From the NCBI RefSeq assembly GCF_902167145.1, contig NC_050097.1, forward strand, positions 46,050,095-46,114,094: 64,000 nucleotides of DNA, given 5' to 3'. The notes below the pieces were generated by a model, which worked only from the letters and a program-made list of their open reading frames with translations, was not told the origin of the DNA and did not search any database. The position numbers and the translations under genes were made by a program. Origin of the DNA: Zea mays. Lineage: Eukaryota; Streptophyta; Magnoliopsida; Poales; Poaceae. This document shows positions 51,666-63,800 of the stretch, piece by piece. The number at the start of each line of letters is the position of its first letter. Positions within the stretch are counted from its first letter, which is position 1.

Positions 51666-54600
51666 TCACTTTTTCTTTTTCCCGCCTTTTGTGTTCTTTG
51701 AACTGCCACCGGGATTGGGCGCTGGCTCCTGCTTCTTTGTCCTTCCGTGATGCTTGGGAACTAGCTCTGCTACTTGGATCATCAGCTGCTTCTCTGGAAT
51801 ATGTGAAGGCAGGTCAATAAGATTCAACTGCGCAAATATACTCCTACGAAGACCAAATCTTGGCATGTGCATAATTAAATATGGCAGCAAATTTCAAGGT
51901 ATGCAACTGGAATGAAGCATCATAACAGTGCAAGCCCTTAAAGTCTTTCTTGTAGTCCTTAAACACCTTTTCAGATCAGCATAAACCCCCTCAAGGTGGA
52001 AGATAGATGTAGTTAAGTCACCATAACACACAGGTATTGAAAAAACATTCCACCACTCATTCACACAACGGTACTTAACAAAGGCATGCCTGCTGGTTGT
52101 TCGCACAGCAACACAGCAATATTAGGAATTTATATCGAAATCACTATCAGAACATGCATCATCCAATAAGAGTTCAGAAACGATGATTTCAGATCATGGA
52201 GGGGCACTGAGAGGAGTTTGGGGCAATGATTAATGAGAAATGAATCAGAATTTGGAAGAGTATTACATGTTCAGGTGCCCATGTTCATGCTCATGTCTCA
52301 ACCAAAAATTGAAGTCAGGTTAGAAAAAAAATTCTTTTATAAATATTTAACATAGTTAGAAGGGTAGGTCTGGTGCAGTGGTGAGGGCTGCCTCACTGAG
52401 TCACCAAATCACACAGATTCGAAGATGCCTCTCCCCATTTGCAGGGGGAAGGTTTGCCGCAGTTAATCCCCTTCCTAGACTTGACCACACTCTGTGGGAG
52501 CCTCCAGTTAAACAGTGATGTCATCAAGCAACACTGCTCATGGCAACGTTATAGCATGACACATCATAGCAAACAAAGACGAAATAAAAAAAAACTGATG
52601 AGATTGTTAAAACAATATCTCATAAATCCAACACATGAGCTATGAAGGCAGGTGAGGCATGCATTATGTTTAGTAAACAATTTGCTGCCAATAACAAAAT
52701 ATATCACCTTGGAGGCTTGGACACTTGTAAGGCAATTGTCAAGGTATGAATCGTGGCACCTAGAACTAACATAATGAAGCTGTCTAAAACATCTATGTCC
52801 ACAGGAAAGATGACACACCAAACCCATGTCATCAAGCAAGAAGCTTGCCTCTGGAAAGAGCATCTTTAGTTCATATACTAGTATTTTTTTTCTGGTAGTT
52901 CATGCAAAGGTCAAATAGAACATGAGGGGCAAAACCAGCTATTAATCCAAACTAGAGAAGAAGAAACTACAGTAATGTAGTATGCAGGACAAATTAGGTG
53001 TAAACACTTAGCTACTGACTCCAAATAGGATGCATAGTACTTGTGAAATAGGATAGAGATTCACTAATATAAAAGAAATAGGCTTGGCCTCATAGTACTG
53101 CAACAAGTGTTTCTCCAGCAAACCCAAAATGTTTAGTAGTTTAATCAGAGTAGATTTTTCCCTAAATGGCATAGCAGTGGGTTCAATGTACCAAACACAC
53201 TCTACCATGGCACCAATGCCCTAAATTTCATTGGGTATCCATTAACAATGGTTCTAGAATGTCAAAAGAGGCTCTTCTGAACATAAAAAGAAGTATAATT
53301 GACGTAAAGATATTTTTCTTACATACACTAAAGGAAAAAAAAACATATGCAGGTCACAGACAAAGAAGATTCAGTAAACGCTAGTGTCAAAAGTATGAAG
53401 ACCCTGGATTACTTAATATGAATAAACACAAGATAAACACTAGAAATACATGAATATTGTAGCAATTGAAATCTACCCAACTAAAGGGAGGCTAAGTGGC
53501 TGACAGTTGAAATATTCAAGGACCAAACAAGGTGGGAAGTGATGACCTGTCCCAATCTCTGAAATTATTATTGTTAACCCAGTGAATAACGATTAAAATA
53601 ATTCCATTATAGAAACCTTGAGTTTAGTAGACAAAAGAAATTCTGGGAAAAAAGAATAGGTAAAAAGGAAAGATAAAGCTAATCCAATGTGAAATAGGCA
53701 GCTGAGCATGATTCTGAAAGACTGAAACATAAATGTACTACCCACCGAGTATCCAGTTAGGGAATTATTTAGTATTGATTCGAAGTAACAAAAAACAAGA
53801 TGCTGCTAATTGAGGGGGTACCACACATGACACATGCAAAACCTCATGAAAAAGAAACAGGCCCATATTGTTACAAACATTCATATGCGGACGAAGCTTT
53901 GTGATTTCTGATGTAAAATAAAACCTCAGTGTTCAATATAGCCAAGCCAATTTTGAGGTTAATAGAAAGGTAATAAACATTGAAGCATCAGGGAGAAGCA
54001 GACACATAGGTTTTCCCAATTTATGAAGTGATCCAAACATAACAAATGCAAAAACAAAACAAAACAAAGTGCAGCAATAAGATTTATTTCAAAAAGAAAA
54101 TCATGCATAGATAATGCAGAAGGCGATTCCTGGCAATCATAAAGCTGGTGTTGATAGTCAATACACATAAAAGTTGAGGCACCGAGAAAAAGCAGCAAAA
54201 TAAGTTTTCCTGATAACATTCAAACGAGTTTGACATAAATCAGATCAAACTAAAAGGACGGAATATATGCATCCATAAATAACAGCATCAAAGTATGGGC
54301 ATAATGATAAAACATGTAAATCTCAACACGAAATATATTACTAACCTAAGGTATTAGAGTGGGTCGTTTGTATGGAACTAATATAACACTGATGGAAGCT
54401 GTAATAGTCCGGGAGTAAGCTTCTTTTTCATTTCAGAATAGACTCACACCTTGGCTCCTAGTTCTTATTTTAAGTTTAACCAGATCCATGCTATTCTTCC
54501 CTAAAAAGGAAGTAATTACACTTCAAAAACCTTAGACATGTGCCGCTACAATATTGCACGTATTACCACAACTGCAGCTACGGGCGCCATTTCATGCATT

Positions 54601-56936
54601 AGCGCCGCTAAACGCTTTACGGTGACTTAGTGGCGCCAAATGTCCAACCAGCTAACCAGACACAAAATGAGTCCCAACAAAATTTCCACCACCCAAATCC
54701 AGCCCATCTATACATGGTATATAAGTGTGCTTACAAACCCTATCATTTCAAGTTCTCCCCTCTGCATTCATGACCACTCTCAGTTCTGAACCTATTGTGG
54801 CGGCTCAGCGGTGCGGCAACGGCCATGAACTGTGAGTGGTGGCTGTGAGTGACCACAAGAGACTGCAAGTGGCAGCTGCATGTGATGGCCTCACCGCCTC
54901 GGAGGCTGCGGATGTGGTACCTGTGCTTTCTTAACTCCTGTCCTGTTTTTTTATAATGAATCTAAATGGTGGCTAGATCGTGGCACAAGTGCACCAAAGC
55001 TTAGGGAATTGGTTGAAGGGATTCTAGGTTTGACATGTAACTCCTCAGATTGTGAGAGGAATTGGAGTGCATTTGAGCAACTATAAGAAAGGAATAAATA
55101 TTTAGAAAAAATTACATGCATCTCTTACTGTTATATTTTCCTTGAACGTGAACATTTCTGCAATTTTGTTTACTTTAACTTAACCTACAGGTTCACACAA
55201 AGAGACGTAACAGACAACTTCATGACAGGATGATTCTAACTCAAACAAAGGGAGAAAAAGAAAAAGGGACCGTTGAAAACCCCATGACCAATGTTCTTGA
55301 GGATGAGGAAAATGAATCAATCACTGGTATTGTGCCCAATGCTGAACCAGAACCAGCAGAAGGAGTACAAGTTAGAGCAAACGCATCATCATCACAAGGA
55401 GCAGCAACACAGAACAAAAGAAAGAGAGATACCCAGCTTCGAAAGAGAAGGAAGTTGATTCCTGATGACGAAGAAATACAATCAGCTGATTTCTCTACAG
55501 ATTCAGAAGATGAGAATCACCATTTTTACATGCATTCACCATCTGCATCATCTTCTGTGACTTTGTTCAGATCTTTTTAGACTACAATTATCAAGTGATA
55601 GATCATTACTTATGCAGCCCAATGTGATGTGGCCATGTGACAGTAGATACTTATGTCTTACGGTAGCTATTCTACACTTAATTGGTTGGCGATTCGACTA
55701 TTTGCTTATGTCCTAGATAGCTGGACAAGTCTTAAACTACTTATATTGTTTAAACTTTAGCTTAATAAATTCTTATGTATTGTGTCACTATGTGAGTGGC
55801 CCGGTGTCACCTACTCACCTATGTGTTATGTGTATTGTTGCTACTACCTACTATGTGATTACTTATTGCTTCCTGTTGAAAATCCCTTCTTTTGGCAATA
55901 CAACAACAACAAAGCCTTTTAGTCCCAACCAAATTGGGGTAGGCTAGATTTGGAACCCAATAGAAGCCACAAATCAAGGTTCAGACATGTAGATAGCTGT
56001 TTCCATTTGCTCCTATTCAAGGCTAAATCATTGGGTATATTCCATCCATGCAAGTCTCCTTTTACTGTTTTTTATCAAATTCTTTTGGCAATAATTTGCA
56101 TTTGTTTTGTGAAACACTATATGCCTTAGCGCTCCTATAGCAGCTGCTATAACGTGCTTAGAATTTTCCCAAAGGCACTGCTAAATGCTTAAGCTCGCAC
56201 TTTAAAACACTATATCAGAGATAAAAATTTCATGGGTTTGAACTTCAGATGTTAAGTTCCCTAACTAATAAGTGAAGTAAAAATATGAACTATAACCCAT
56301 TAACAGTTTGTCGTCTTCCTTCCTAGATGCAATCATCAATAAGCAAAAACTATTTGATGTTTACACAAGGAAGCGCTGCAATACTGCATACTTGTTCTTC
56401 CAGCTGAATCACTAGCAATTCATGATATCTTGAACACATGCTTCAGAATAGAGTATAATATGTATGAGGTCCCATTCTAAATTCAGCTCAGGTGAAAGCA
56501 AGTGTGCAGTTCATTCACTTACTCGTTTTAATAGCAGGATTGACGGGGGAGCCGTCATCTTTCTTAAGCTGCACCCTGACCCTCCCCACCTGGAAGAAAT
56601 CCCGAGGGTACGCCTTATCCAACTTCACATAACAAAAATTGGCCAATCAGATGTGCAAACAAACGATACTGTCAATCCAGAAATGGAAAAGGAAACAATC
56701 GGAGAAGGAATCAGGGCGGGTACCTCGATGGCGTGGGGGATCTTGAGGTGCGAACAGCAGTCAGCGATCTCGATGCAGGTGGGGTCCGGGCAGGCCTTGG
56801 CAGCGGCGATGCGGCGGCCCTCGGCGACCGTCTTCTTGGAGTTGAGGTAGACAGGGTAGATGATGTTCCACTTCTTGATGGTGCTTCTCAGGTCGCCGCC
56901 GCCGTCCTCCATCCGCGCGGTGTTCGACGTCGCCAT
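51666..56936 (-). CDS. SRP19: Signal recognition particle 19-kDa protein (3 exons: 56936-56724, 56622-56523, 51793-51666)
   Basis: The exons join in phase to 146 codons. Exon 1 gives MATSNTARMEDGG, then IKKWNIIYPVYLNSKKTV and DPTCIEIADCCSHLKIPHAIE. Exon 2 gives LDKAYPRDFFQVGRVRVQL and ends within a Lys codon. Exon 3 gives KQLMIQVAELVPKHHGRTKK and a Lys/Gly-rich tail. SRP19 binds the tips of helices 6 and 8 of SRP RNA and prepares it for SRP54, for co-translational targeting to the ER. All conserved blocks are present, so it looks functional. I chose the ATG at 56936; an upstream in-frame one at 57056 would add an unusual Pro-rich stretch. Intron 1 is 101 nt; intron 2 is 4729 nt and full of repeats. 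A CACGTG (G-box) lies at 56954. Confidence 0.92.
52366..52506 (+). mobile_element. tRNA-derived SINE in SRP19 intron 2 (antisense to the gene)
   Basis: It starts GGTCTGGTGCAGTGGTGAG, which has an A-box-like word. A B-box-like AGATTCGAAG follows about 45 bp on, then CCTCTCCCCATTTGCAGGG and a CTGTGGGAGCCTCCAG end. This is the layout of a grass tRNA-derived SINE that I recognise from many grass introns; I cannot name the family. No clear poly-A or target duplication is seen. Confidence 0.65.
52507..54960. other. Middle of SRP19 intron 2, no gene recognised
   Basis: AT-rich intron DNA with only short chance ORFs. About 54540-54660 has a GGCGCC / GCGCCGC cluster and 54710-54735 a TATA-like TATATAAGTGTGC; both may belong to the hAT-derived segment that follows. 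Confidence 0.45.
54967..55580 (+). pseudogene. hAT transposase C-terminal fragment in SRP19 intron 2
   Basis: 54967-55086 encodes WWLDRGTSAPKLRELVEGIL and NSSDCERNWSAFEQ, the hAT dimerisation motif, then a stop. At 55191, after an acceptor CCTACAG, the motif goes on as VHTKRRNRQLHDRM and an acidic/basic C-terminal tail to a stop at 55580. The two parts look like exons around a 100-nt intron, but the expected GT donor is missing (CTATAAG after GAGCAA). The N-terminal zinc finger and catalytic core are absent, so it is an internally deleted hAT relic or a captured fragment. It runs opposite to SRP19. Confidence 0.75.
55895..56072 (-). mobile_element. RTE-type LINE 3' end (or related Au-like SINE tail) in SRP19 intron 2
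   Basis: The minus strand ends CTAGCCTACCCCAA, then GGGACTAAAAGGC and TTTGTTGTTGTTG, a tail common to plant RTE LINEs and Au-type SINEs. Just upstream, DLALNRSKWKQL resembles the last residues of an RTE reverse transcriptase ORF. It is truncated at its 5' side, as usual for LINEs, and has the same orientation as SRP19. Confidence 0.65.
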
Positions 56937-57136
56937 CGCGGCACAGATCCTGTCACGTGGCACAAACCAAAAGGGGAGCGAGGTTTTATGCGGATCTGAA
57001 GGTTCCGGCAGAGAGAGGGATGGGTCGGGGCCTCGGGGTGGCGCACCTGCCGCCACCGGTCGGAGTTTCTTCAGGTCTGGAATTGGAAAAGAGACACTGT
57101 TTGGCGTTCACAGGAGAGAGAAAAGGCCCTCCCTGG

Positions 57137-57660
57137 CGTTAATATGACGCGAACAAATCAATAGAAAAAGTTCTTACATGACACTATAGAAACTTTAGAA
57201 AGAGTACTCGTTACTGAATTTGAAAAAAATGTTAAATTGTTAATGAATATTATAATGCTCCATCTGTCCTAAATCAAATTCGTTTTAGTTTTTTAGTTGA
57301 TTTATATATTTAAAAACTATTTATATTTGTTAATAAAGTATTACAAAGTTAGATTTAATAAATACTAATCATACATTCTAAATATTAATATTTTTATATA
57401 TGTAGTTAAAATTTAAAATAGTTTATTTTGGAAAAACAATAACGACAATTATTTTAGAGTAACTAGCAATAACATTCCGTCGCGCTCCGAAGTAACGTTG
57501 TCAGCTCCATCTGCATCCACGCAACTTGGAAAAAAAGAGAAGGTTGACTATCTTAGGCCTTTCTTATATGGTTTTCAGCAGTTCAAATCATCCAAAACAT
57601 TGTTCCGTAATATAGATTGTACAATTCATAAAGTAGAGTTTTAATATTAAGATAAGAATG
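57137..57660. other. AT-rich upstream region of SRP19 with a partial Stowaway-like end
   Basis: The 5' flank of SRP19. At 57257 GCTCCATCTGTCCTAAATCAAA resembles a Stowaway or mariner-type MITE terminus (CTCCCTCCGTCCC). I found no matching opposite end. Confidence 0.35.
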
Positions 57661-58347
57661 TGTCGTGGTTTTTCGGAAACATGTGGACAATAGAATTTGT
57701 GTCCGAAAGGGATTGTTAGCACGGATTCACTCTGAATGGTGAATCCTGAGATTCAGACAAAGGGTTTATACTGGTCTAGACTCTCGTCCTAGTCAGTGTA
57801 GTGCTGATCGTAGCATTGCATTGAGGACTATGTTACAGCAGGTGCATGTGTCGTACGACGGAGGGGGTCCTGTCATTTTATAGTTCAAGGGTAGGACCTT
57901 ACAGAGAGGACATGTTCCCTATTGGTAAGAGTGTGATATGTTTTCCTCGGTTGACGTCGTCTTTATGGTTGTGCGTATTCGTACCCCCGACATCGCGTAC
58001 CACTTCGTCTGTCCAGTATACAGGTCCATGTAGTGAGTTCGATGTTGATGTCCTTGTAGTGGCGTTTGTGGGTCCCACGGGTAGAGTCATGGTATGTTTC
58101 AGGGTAGTGCATGGGGCAACCCCGCCTTTCGTTATGAACCTCGTGTCACCCTACAACATGCGTAGGCGTACACCCGGTATGGTGTATTGTCTCGTCCTTC
58201 CCGGTATGCGGGTTACTGTGGAGACTCTGGTGCTTAGGTCGCCATGACTGGTCCTGCAAGGCAGAGACAGGATACGCCAGAGACATGATGTAGTGGCGTG
58301 CAGTCATGTTGACAGGGACTTCCCGACGCCCTTTTGCTATGCCGCAC
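57661..58347. other. Unassigned repeat-like segment, possibly a degraded LTR
   Basis: From TGTCGTGGTTTTTCGG (57661) onward the sequence is evenly mixed and GT-rich, with an ORF of 133 codons (57846-58247) that shows no family motif. The TG start and its position next to a Sirevirus LTR suggest an older LTR fragment. I cannot confirm this. Confidence 0.3.
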
Positions 58348-59358
58348 TGAGAGCACCTAGAGGGGGTGAATAGGTGATTCTGCAAAAATCAACTCTAAAC
58401 AACACAAACTTGGTTTATAATGAGTGTTAGTCAAAGCTAAAACCAAGTTGTTATGAGTAGAGATGGAGATAGAAGAACTCTTCACTTGATTTCTCCTTTG
58501 AGATGTGTATCAAACTTAGGAGCAATAATGTTACAAGTGAATATGAGAACTCGGGAAGATAACAATCGCAATAAAGTAAATGCACGAGAGACACGATGAT
58601 TTTATCCCGTGGTTTGGTCAATGTCTACTCCACGTTGTGGTGACCTCTATCGGTCAAGGGTTGCACTCAACCCCTCTCAAGTGATCCAAAGATCAAACTT
58701 GAGTACCACAGTTTTCTTCCTCATATCAAATCTCGTTTGTGAGGAATTTTCACAAGTTGGAGTCTCTCACACCTTACACAAATGATCTTAATCCAAACCG
58801 GAGTAAGAAGGGAGTAGAAACACACACAAGAACTCAATCATGGCAACAACATGCACATAAGTCAAGAAGAGAGCGAAAGAGTCAAAACAGCAGAGTCACA
58901 ACTCAAGAACGCGCTAAAATCTCTATCTAATGAATCGACAGCGTGATCGTGGAGTCTTAGAGTTATATAATGCTCAAAGTGTGCTTTTGTTCTGCTCCAC
59001 GGCGCCTAAGGGGTCCTTTTATATCCCCAAGGGACCTAGGAGTCGTTGGAGCTCCATTTGGAAGGCTCTGGTTGCCTTCTGTCCGCGGGTGCACCGAACT
59101 GTCCAATGCACACCGGACACTGAATGATGCGCAATTTATTTCCCTCTTTAACCGAGCCGACCGTTGAATCAGCCGATGGAAGCTTCGATCGCTTGGCACA
59201 CCGGACTGTCCGGTGCACACTAAACTGCCCAGTGATGCCTCCCGACCGTTGGTCCAGCAGACGCAGCTGCCACGTGGTCGTCGTTGATCGCGCGCCGGCC
59301 GTTGGCGCTGGTGAGGGCGCTGGCCGCCTGACGTACTGGACATGTCCGGTGCCCATCT
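58348..59358 (-). repeat. LTR fragment of a minus-strand Sirevirus-type element, interrupted at 59358
   Basis: It starts TGAGAGCACCTAGAGGGGG, the mirror of the ...CCCCCTCTAGG...TCA 3' ends of Sirevirus LTRs. It contains a CACCGGACTGTCCGGTG block at about 59198 and related words near 59095. It stops at 59358, where another LTR starts; the rest should lie beyond that insertion, outside the window. Confidence 0.65.
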
Positions 59359-60856
59359 GATAGTCGCCTAGAGGGGGGGTGGATAGGCGAAACCTGAAAA
59401 TTAAAACTTTATCCCCCAACTAGATCCCTTTATTAGTGGTTAAAACAAGATTGATAAATATCGGAGTATAAAACTAAGTCCTTGCTTGTAAAGAGTATTG
59501 CTTTCAAATAATGCGGAATTGATAAATCAATACTAATAATAAGTCTATGAGAATAAATCACAAGGGCTTAGATAAGAAGAGCAATAACACAAGTTCTTTC
59601 TTGCAAAGTGTTGCTTCACCAAATGAGAACTTAACTTAAAGCAACACCAAATAATATTAGCAAAGATTAGTGCAAGAGAAGCTTAGAAAGGAAGAGAACA
59701 AACAAATCATAAGCAATAAGCACACGAGACACGAGTGATTTGTTTTACCGAGGTTCGGCCCTCGAAGGCCTAGTCCCCGTTGAGGAGTCCACTAAGGACG
59801 GGTCTCTTTCAACCCTTTCCCTCTCTCCACCGATCACTCAAGACCGGCGAGCTCTTCTTCTTCTCAAGGATCACTTAAGACCCCGCAAGGACCACCACAC
59901 TCTTTGGTGTCTCTTGCAAGCTTTTACAAGCCTCCAAAACTTTGGAGGAAGTTCAATGGGAGTCAAAACTCCATGCTCAAATGAACACAAAGATGTAGCA
60001 CACACTATCTCTCAATGAATCTCACAAGGCACTAGTGCTAAACTCAAATGAGTAGCTCTCTTGCTAGCTTTCTCTTTTGTGGCACTTGTGTTGGTTGTAG
60101 TGGTCTAGATCTTGTGTATAGGATGGATCAATGAATATATGTGGTTGGGAGGGCTTGAGTATGTCAACTAGATGACTTGGAATGTTGCTTGGGCTCCCAC
60201 ACCTTGAAGTGGCCGGTTGGGGTGGTATTTATAGCCACTAACCAAAATCTAGCCGTTGGTGAAGTCTGCTGGCGAAGGGCGCACCGGACAGTCCGGTGCG
60301 CCACCGGACAGTGTCCGGTGCGCCGCCACTTCATCCTTCCGTTAGGGCTTGGAGCTGGTCGACCGTTGGAGGCTTTGTCCTCTTGTGGCACCGGACAGTC
60401 TGGTGCGCCACCGGACAGTCCGGTGCGCCACCGGACAGTCCGGTGCCCCTCTGACTTCTGCTCTGACATTCTGAAATCCACTGTTCACTTTGCAGAGTCG
60501 ACCGTTGCGCGCAGATAGCCGTTGCTCCGCTGGCACACCGGACAGTCCGGTGCTACACTGGACAGTCCGGTGAATTATAGCGGAGGTGCGCCTGGGAAAC
60601 CCGAAAGTGAAGAGTTTGAGCTGGTTCACCCTGGTGCACCGGACACTGTCCGGTGCGCCAGACCAGGGCACACTTCGGTTTCCTTATAGCTCCTTTCTTT
60701 TGAAGTCTAACTTGTTCTTTTGATTGGTTTGTGTTGAACCTTTGGCACCTGTATAATGTATGATCTAGAGAAAACTAGTTAGTCCAATTATTTGTGTTGG
60801 GCAATTCAACCACCAAAATCAATTAGGAAAGAGGTGTAAGCCTAATTCCCTTTCAA
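59359..60856 (-). repeat. 3' LTR (left end) of a second Sirevirus, minus strand, about 1498 bp
   Basis: In plus orientation it runs TGATAGTCGCCTAGAGGG ... AATTCCCTTTCA. Immediately right of it the minus strand has AAAAAGGGGGAGAT, the same purine tract as in the first Sirevirus, so this is the 3' LTR of a minus-strand element. It holds about seven CACCGGACAGTCCGGTG-type palindromes between 60280 and 60660. The candidate target duplication is CCATC (59354-59358); its partner is off-window. Confidence 0.8.
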
Positions 60857-63800
60857 TCTCCCCCTTTTTGGTGATTGATGCCAACACAAACCAAAGCAAA
60901 TATAGAAGTGCATAATTGTAAGTGTAAAGGTTGCTTGGAATTAAAACCAATCTACATTTCATAAGATACGCATGAATGCTTTCTTAATTTTAATATTATG
61001 GACCACGCTTGCACCACTTGTTTTGTTTTTGCAAACTCTTTTGGAATATCTTTTCAAAGTCTTTTGCAAAATAGTCAAAGGTATATGAGTAAGATTTTTG
61101 AGAAGCATTTTCAAGATTTGAAATTTTCTCCCCCTGTTTCAAATGCTTTTCCTTTGACTAAACAAAACTCCCCCTCAATAAAATCCTCCTCTTAGTGCTC
61201 AAGAGGGTTTTAGATATTAATTATGAAGAGGGTGTACCAATTTGAAATTCTATCAAAAATAAGATACCAATTGAAAAATTCATCATTTCAAAACCTTTTC
61301 TTAACTCAAATTTTGAAAGTTGGTGGTGGTGCGGTCCTTTTGCTTTGGGCTAATACTTTCTCCCCCTTTGGCATGAATCGCCAAAAACGGATACTTGAGT
61401 GAAATATAAGCCCTTTTCTTTCTCTCCCCCTTTGGCAAACAATATATGAGTGAAGATTATACCAAATTGGAGGGCTGGTGGAATACCGGCAAGGAGGGAT
61501 AATATCGAAGATGTAGAGTGGAAGCGATGTCTTTGCCGAATACTCCATTTCCCTTTCAATCTAAGACTTAATACATGAGATGCTCATGAAAACATATTAG
61601 TCTTAGCCTTGGCACAAATAGAGATAGTTAGAGCCAATGTATCCAAGGAAAGAGACATGATTAAAAGGATATGTCAATTAAGCTTAAACAATTCTATATA
61701 ATATAGATGGCTCCCCCTAAATATGTGCTTTGAGAGGAATACAGATTTTTGGTCTTAAATGCCAAGTGCACATAATTAGGTTAATGAGATTATGTCTATA
61801 TCATAGAGAATATGAAGTGCATTATGTCATAGTATAAAAGTGATGCTCATGACAGTTTTATGCACTTATGAAAGCATGTTAAAATATTTTAAGCATTTAC
61901 CCTTAAGAATTTCAAAGAGACTTAAGGACCATCCACCTTTGAAATAAGGCAGCTTATCCTCATCACAAGGTTAAGCTTTAAGCTCTTTGACAATAAAACT
62001 ACTTCACTCAGTTTTAACAAAGATGCCAGAATTAAGCTTAATGAATGTTTGTGAAGTTAAACTAGGTATGAAGCAGGGCTAATGCATGAACATGCTTTGT
62101 CTTCCTTTTATACAAGATATGCAAAGAATGTATAGGTAAAAGGAAGATTTAGGTATAAGTTTAAAACGAAAGGAAGTTGTTTTACCCTTTTGTACCTTCA
62201 CATAGAGATGCTCTCTTCATTGTGCTTTGTCCTTAGTCTTAGTCGCTTAAGACCTATACTCAAGACAATATATGGAAATATTTTGCACAATAGAGAGTTC
62301 TACAACTAGTGATCCTTTTCTAAGACATTGTCAACATATATCAAATGGATCATACATTGCATAGAAGTGTCATGAATTCTCCTTTTAACTTAGTGCATAT
62401 CAAGAGATATAGAATATGTGGCACTAAGAAACATAAGTGTTCATCCAATGATTAAACAAATAACAAATGTGATCAAAAGAACAATATATGCAATAGATAA
62501 GCTTTGAAATAAGAGAATCCATTAAATATGCTACTTTAACAATGAAAGCAACAATCCTTGATAAGAGCGACATTATTTTAACAAGTTGGATTGATATGTA
62601 GTAGCATACTTCATGAGAAACTTATTCTCATACAAGAGACTATATGAGATTATTAGGATAAGGCGATAGCCTCGATAGGATCAAGATATAGCAATAGGCT
62701 CCCTCTAGAGATATGCATCAAAGAATTGAAATGAAAGAAATAGATGCATTCAACTTTTAGAGACAAGTAGGGAGAAGCACCATTCATCTTGATCAAGGCT
62801 TACAAGATTTTCAATAAACATTTTATGCCTAGTATTCTCATAATGAAAAAGACATAGAATGCTTACAACCACACCATTGATTGTTTTGAAGAGCTCATTA
62901 TCCAAGTAGGTGTTGTTGCTCTTGATTGCTTCATTTTTTCATTTGAGTGTCCTCCCATTATAGTTGACTCTTTTTCCTTCCAAACTTATTGAAAATACTC
63001 AAGAGAGAAGTTAATAGCACAAGGGAGTACATGATGAAGAATGATTTCTTTTAGATAAGGAATATAAACAATTCATCATTCACAAGTCACACAGACATGA
63101 AGTAAAATCCTTAACATTAGTGCACATTAGAGGAATAAGCACTTTTTAAATATCTTGATCAATCATAGGAATTTTACTTCTTCATATTGAATTTATTATC
63201 ATGACTTAAGAGCATATAAATATGAGAATAGATATAGCAAATGCATGAATTAGATTCTAATGGACAAGTGCATCTTATGAGAATGAGATTGAATGCATAT
63301 CTGAATGACTTAAGTCCAATAAAGAATCTATTCTTCTCATAGGTAGAATTTAGAGTAAATAACTATTGATGGGAACTATATTTGATTAAGAAGATGAGTT
63401 CCCATACCTTTTCTTTTACCTTTCTTCCTTTAGGTGAACAGTAACCCTTGTGGCTTGCGGCTTGCATTTACTCTCTTGTGGATTTTCATATGTAAGCTCA
63501 AGAGATATGTCATTAGTAACACAAGCACTAGTTTCCCTTTGTGTAATCATTTTGATAAAGAATGTAAAATAGATTACTAAAGCATGGAAACTTTATAATG
63601 TGAACTAGACTATCCCATGATATATGCTTAATTTTGCTTACAAAACAAGTATAGATAATTCTTTAAGATAATGGGAACAAATCTAATTCATAACATGGAG
63701 AGCGATAAATGTAGAAGAATCATATCCAATATAAGCAAGAAGACATACAACATAAATTATTGGATTGATTTTCCTTTTAAGTTATATTGCGCACTTCTAA

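Noticed and set aside
57846..58247. 133-codon plus-strand ORF
   Set aside because: No motif, unusual composition, and it lies in a probable repeat next to a Sirevirus LTR.
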